The notes under the pieces are model-generated. The model ran no database searches. It was given only the letters and a program-made list of their open reading frames with translations, and was not told where the DNA came from. Below are positions 6,256 through 7,734 of a stretch of DNA of 7,734 nucleotides, in pieces. Positions within the stretch are counted from its first letter, which is position 1. Each line of letters starts with the position of its first letter. Location of the stretch: positions 1 to 7,734 of the forward strand of contig JAKMCZ010000106.1 of the NCBI GenBank assembly GCA_022428185.1. Reading direction: 5' to 3'. The translations under genes and the position numbers were made by a program. The stretch comes from Alphaproteobacteria bacterium. Lineage in GTDB: Bacteria > Pseudomonadota > Alphaproteobacteria > RS24.

Positions 6256-7248
6256 ATGACCGCATCTCGCCACCTCACCATTCGCGCAGAAAGTTGGCCG
6301 CTCAAGCAGCGCTTTTCAATCGCGCGCGGCAGCAAGATAAGCGCTGATGTTTTAGCTGTCGAATTAACGGAAAACGGCTTCAGCGGTCGCGGTGAGGCCG
6401 TGCCTTATCGCCGCTATGGCGAGAGCATGGAAACCGTGACCGCCGCCGTTGAGGCGTTGCAAAAAGCGCTGGAACAAGGCCTCGACCGTGATGGTTTGCT
6501 GGACGCTCTGCTGCCCGGTGCGGCGCGTAATGCAATCGATTGCGCGCTGTGGGATTTGCAAGCCAAACAGGAAAATTGCAGCGCCGCTGAACTGGCCGGC
6601 ATTAACCTAAAGCCGATACAGACCGCTTTTACCGTGGTGATTGACGATGCTGATAAAATGGCGGCGCAAGCCGAAAAAGCCAAAGCCTATCCGCTGCTAA
6701 AAATAAAACTGGGTGGGCGCGATGGTGTGATGGCTGACATTACCCGCCTCTCCGCCATTGCCGAGGCGCGCCCCGATGCGCAACTGATTGTTGACAGTAA
6801 TGAGGGTTGGCAAATTGACGAACTGGCGCGCTATGCCGAGCCTTTGGGCCGCTATGGGGTGAGGTTTTTCGAACAACCCGTGCTGCAGGCACAAGAAGCC
6901 GGACTGGCTGATATCGACCTGCCTTTTTGCGCCGATGAGAGCATGCATGACCACCATTCCCTCGACGCGCTGCCGCGCGCCTATGATTGGGTCAATTTGA
7001 AGCTCGATAAAACCGGCGGCCTGACCGAGGCGCTGGCTTGCGCCAAAGCAGCCAAAGCCGATGGTCGCAAAATCATGGTCGGCTGCATGGTCGCCACCTC
7101 GCTATCAATGGCACCGGCCATGCTGCTGGCGCAATATGCAGACATTGTTGATTTGGACGGGCCGCTTTGGCTGAGCGAAGATCGCGACAATGGCTTGCGC
7201 TATGACGGTGCAACGATTTATCCGCCCGATGAGATTTTATGGGGCTGA
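6256..7248 (+). CDS. Enolase-superfamily dipeptide epimerase / DgcA-like racemase
   Basis: A 330-residue member of the muconate-lactonizing subgroup of the enolase superfamily, closest by motif to L-Ala-D/L-Glu epimerase (YcjG) and to DgcA of D-glutamate catabolism. The N-terminal capping domain has SWPLKQRFSIARGSK and GEAVPYRRYGES. In the barrel the general bases are Lys151 of the KIK motif (149-151) and Lys249 of NLKLDK. Mg2+ ligands are Asp180 (VDSNEGW), Glu206 (FFEQPV) and Asp227 (CADES). These positions almost coincide with those of E. coli YcjG. Specificity is not fixed by these motifs: it may recycle murein dipeptides, or racemise N-acetyl-glutamate if a dgcN-type partner exists, and none is visible downstream. 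ATG 6256 puts the first strand close to the N-terminus; the frame is open from 6088, but earlier starts overlap the ferredoxin promoter or gene. No strong ribosome site is seen. Confidence 0.9.
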   Translation: MTASRHLTIRAESWPLKQRFSIARGSKISADVLAVELTENGFSGRGEAVPYRRYGESMETVTAAVEALQKALEQGLDRDGLLDALLPGAARNAIDCALWDLQAKQENCSAAELAGINLKPIQTAFTVVIDDADKMAAQAEKAKAYPLLKIKLGGRDGVMADITRLSAIAEARPDAQLIVDSNEGWQIDELARYAEPLGRYGVRFFEQPVLQAQEAGLADIDLPFCADESMHDHHSLDALPRAYDWVNLKLDKTGGLTEALACAKAAKADGRKIMVGCMVATSLSMAPAMLLAQYADIVDLDGPLWLSEDRDNGLRYDGATIYPPDEILWG

Positions 7249-7305
7249 TGTTCTTGCTCATCATTCGCTTTAACTGCTGACCTTAATCTGCCATAGACTG
7301 TTTTT

Positions 7306-7420
7306 CAGCGCATGGACGGTGCGTTGGTGGGGTCAAAAAACCCCGAAACTATAGCCGCAATTTGTAATTGCGTATGTGGCTTAGCGACACCAAATAGTCA
7401 GGTGCGTTAAGCCTTTTTTT
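7306..7420 (+). ncRNA. Candidate structured small RNA or structured 3' UTR
   Basis: Four hairpins follow one another with little spacing: CAGCGCA/TGCGTTG (7306-7326, one G-T pair), GGGG/CCCC around TCAAAAAA (7329-7344), CGCAATT/AATTGCG with a three-base loop (7356-7372), and the terminator at 7378-7420. No open frame of note spans them. The density of perfect stems ending in an intrinsic terminator is what a small RNA looks like, but it could equally be the 3' UTR of the epimerase mRNA. Upstream, TAATCT (7284-7289) is a possible -10 but lacks a convincing -35. It matches no RNA family that I recognise; RNase P, SRP RNA, 6S and tmRNA signatures are absent. Confidence 0.35.
7378..7420 (+). terminator. 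Strong Rho-independent terminator
   Basis: GGCTTAGCGACACC (7378-7391) pairs with GGTGCGTTAAGCC (7401-7413), a 13-bp stem with one bulged A and one G-T pair around a nine-base loop. Seven T residues follow (7414-7420). It would end transcription from the epimerase gene or from the candidate small RNA and insulate the repeats that follow. Confidence 0.85.
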
Positions 7421-7447
7421 ATGAATTGCTGGAAAAATCGTTCACCT

Positions 7448-7555
7448 CGCGCTCTGCGCCGGGTTGACGGCGGAATATGGTTCTCTTAGGGGAACTCAAT
7501 ACGTCGTAGCCGATCCTGTATCTGGCTTGCTAACCCCCGGCACCTGCGTATCCGG
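7448..7555 (+). repeat. Direct repeat, copy 1 of 2
   Basis: These 108 nt align with 7626-7734 with 15 substitutions and one C insertion, about 85% identity, with a start-to-start period of 178 nt. The central 21 nt around 7493-7513 are identical. Shared structures: GTTCTC/GGGAAC with a TTAG loop (7480-7495; weaker in copy two), palindrome TACGTCGTA (7500-7508), and the GGCACC arm of the hairpin at 7539-7559. Confidence 0.9.
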
Positions 7556-7559
7556 TGCC
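7539..7559 (+). other. Hairpin at the end of repeat copy 1
   Basis: GGCACC (7539-7544) and GGTGCC (7554-7559) form a 6-bp GC-rich stem around a nine-base loop TGCGTATCC. In copy two the left arm and the whole loop are identical, and the window ends at the first two bases of the right arm, so the same hairpin is probably repeated there. No T tract follows. Confidence 0.55.
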
Positions 7560-7595
7560 ACTTTGCTTTAACAAGAAAAACAAAGAGGGGTGCAA

Positions 7596-7734
7596 ATGAA
7601 CGAGACACAAGCCATACAAAATAATCGCGCACTGCGCCGGGGTGATGGCGGAATAAGGTTCTTTTTAGTGAACTCAATACGTCGTAGCCGAACTTTTGTG
7701 CGGTTTGCTAACCCCCCGGCACCTGCGTATCCGG
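7596..7734 (+). CDS. Unrecognised small Arg-rich protein, C-terminus outside window
   Basis: Forty-six codons are open from ATG 7596 to the window edge. A good Shine-Dalgarno block GAGGGG (7585-7590) lies five bases upstream, and the ATG overlaps the TGA of the preceding broken copy (ATGA), typical of translational coupling. A 5-bp inverted repeat CTTTG/CAAAG (7561-7565 and 7581-7585) borders the ribosome site and could modulate access. The peptide has a polar start (MNETQAIQNN), then RALRR, GDGGIRFFLV, NSIRRSRTFVRF and ANPPAPAYP. It is strongly basic, without an obvious transmembrane helix or known domain. If it ends like copy one, the C-terminus would follow soon after PAPAYP with about 15 more residues. 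I cannot assign a function. The alternative is that the reading is incidental to a repeated structured RNA. Confidence 0.45.
   Translation, partial: MNETQAIQNNRALRRGDGGIRFFLVNSIRRSRTFVRFANPPAPAYP
7626..7734 (+). repeat. Direct repeat, copy 2 of 2 (truncated by window edge)
   Basis: Second copy of the 7448-7555 sequence, 109 nt up to the edge. It differs by TTA in place of the TAG and by six rather than five C at 7712-7717, so the frame from 7596 stays open. The palindrome TACGTCGTA recurs at 7678-7686. Alignment still holds at the last base, so the repeat probably continues beyond the window and more copies may follow. Confidence 0.9.

Larger units (their letters stand above)
7421..7599 (+). 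pseudogene. First copy of a small repeated gene, broken by a stop and a frameshift
   Basis: Read from ATG 7421 the peptide starts MNCWKNRSPRALRR and continues with VDGGIWFS to a TAG at 7487-7489. Beyond it the same frame reads NSIRRSRS and then LANP. At the C run 7534-7538 this copy has five C where the second has six. In the shifted frame it continues PAPAYPVPLCF and ends CK at a TGA (7597-7599) that overlaps the next ATG as ATGA. So both the body and the end of a short coding sequence are recognisable, with one nonsense codon and one single-base frameshift relative to copy two. The ATG lies directly after the terminator T tract without a ribosome site, so the true original start is uncertain. 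I do not recognise the family. If the repeats work as RNA, this reading is moot. Confidence 0.35.

Noticed and set aside
6177..6335. N-terminal extension of the ferredoxin up to 6335
   Set aside because: The start at 6176 has a strong GGGAG site and the normal length of the family; the extension overlaps the divergent gene.
7486..7677. Minus-strand open frame of 63 codons across the repeats
   Set aside because: No ribosome site or family resemblance; it spans the spacer and only part of each repeat, so it does not follow the repeat unit.
7448..7734. CRISPR array
   Set aside because: Only two imperfect copies of about 108 nt with a 178-nt period; far too long and too diverged for CRISPR repeats, and no cas genes.

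Overview
The window looks like ordinary chromosomal DNA of moderate GC content from a free-living alphaproteobacterium. UvrB, UvrC, PgsA, the short AroQ chorismate mutase, the adrenodoxin-type ferredoxin and the DgcA-like epimerase all read like alphaproteobacterial versions of their families, but no rRNA or other decisive taxonomic marker is present. A marine lineage is only a guess.

Layout: (1) 1-1332, the C-terminal two thirds of uvrB, running in from the left edge. (2) 1333-1491, a gap holding what looks like the decayed 3' end of an outer-membrane beta-barrel gene on the minus strand, its stop overlapping the uvrB stop. (3) 1492-2691, a two-gene folate/pterin unit: a FolM-like short-chain reductase directly abutting folB. 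(4) 2692-3095, a 404-nt AT-rich gap with a perfect DnaA box, two weaker boxes, helically phased A/T repeats, a hairpin and a candidate promoter. (5) 3096-5849, a tight run of uvrC, pgsA and chorismate mutase. (6) 5856-6176 on the minus strand, a [2Fe-2S] ferredoxin, divergent from (7) 6256-7248, an enolase-superfamily dipeptide epimerase / DgcA-like racemase. (8) 7249-7734, no conventional gene but the most unusual part: consecutive hairpins ending in a strong intrinsic terminator, then two 85%-identical copies of a ~108-nt sequence repeating every 178 nt.

The known genes cover housekeeping: nucleotide excision repair (UvrB loads damage, UvrC cuts), tetrahydropterin/folate supply (FolM-like, FolB), phosphatidylglycerol synthesis (PgsA), aromatic amino acid supply (chorismate mutase), electron transfer (ferredoxin) and amino-acid or muropeptide epimerisation (DgcA-like).

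The 3'-terminal repeats are the candidate for something new. Each copy can encode a short Arg-rich peptide with shared RALRR, DGGI and NSIRRSR segments. The first copy carries an in-frame TAG and a C-run frameshift; after the shift it ends in an ATGA overlap with the well-formed start of the second, which runs off the window. Both copies also keep the same hairpins and a 9-nt palindrome. This could be a tandem of small coupled genes, a repeated structured RNA, or the leading edge of a mobile or satellite element. The window ends too early to decide.
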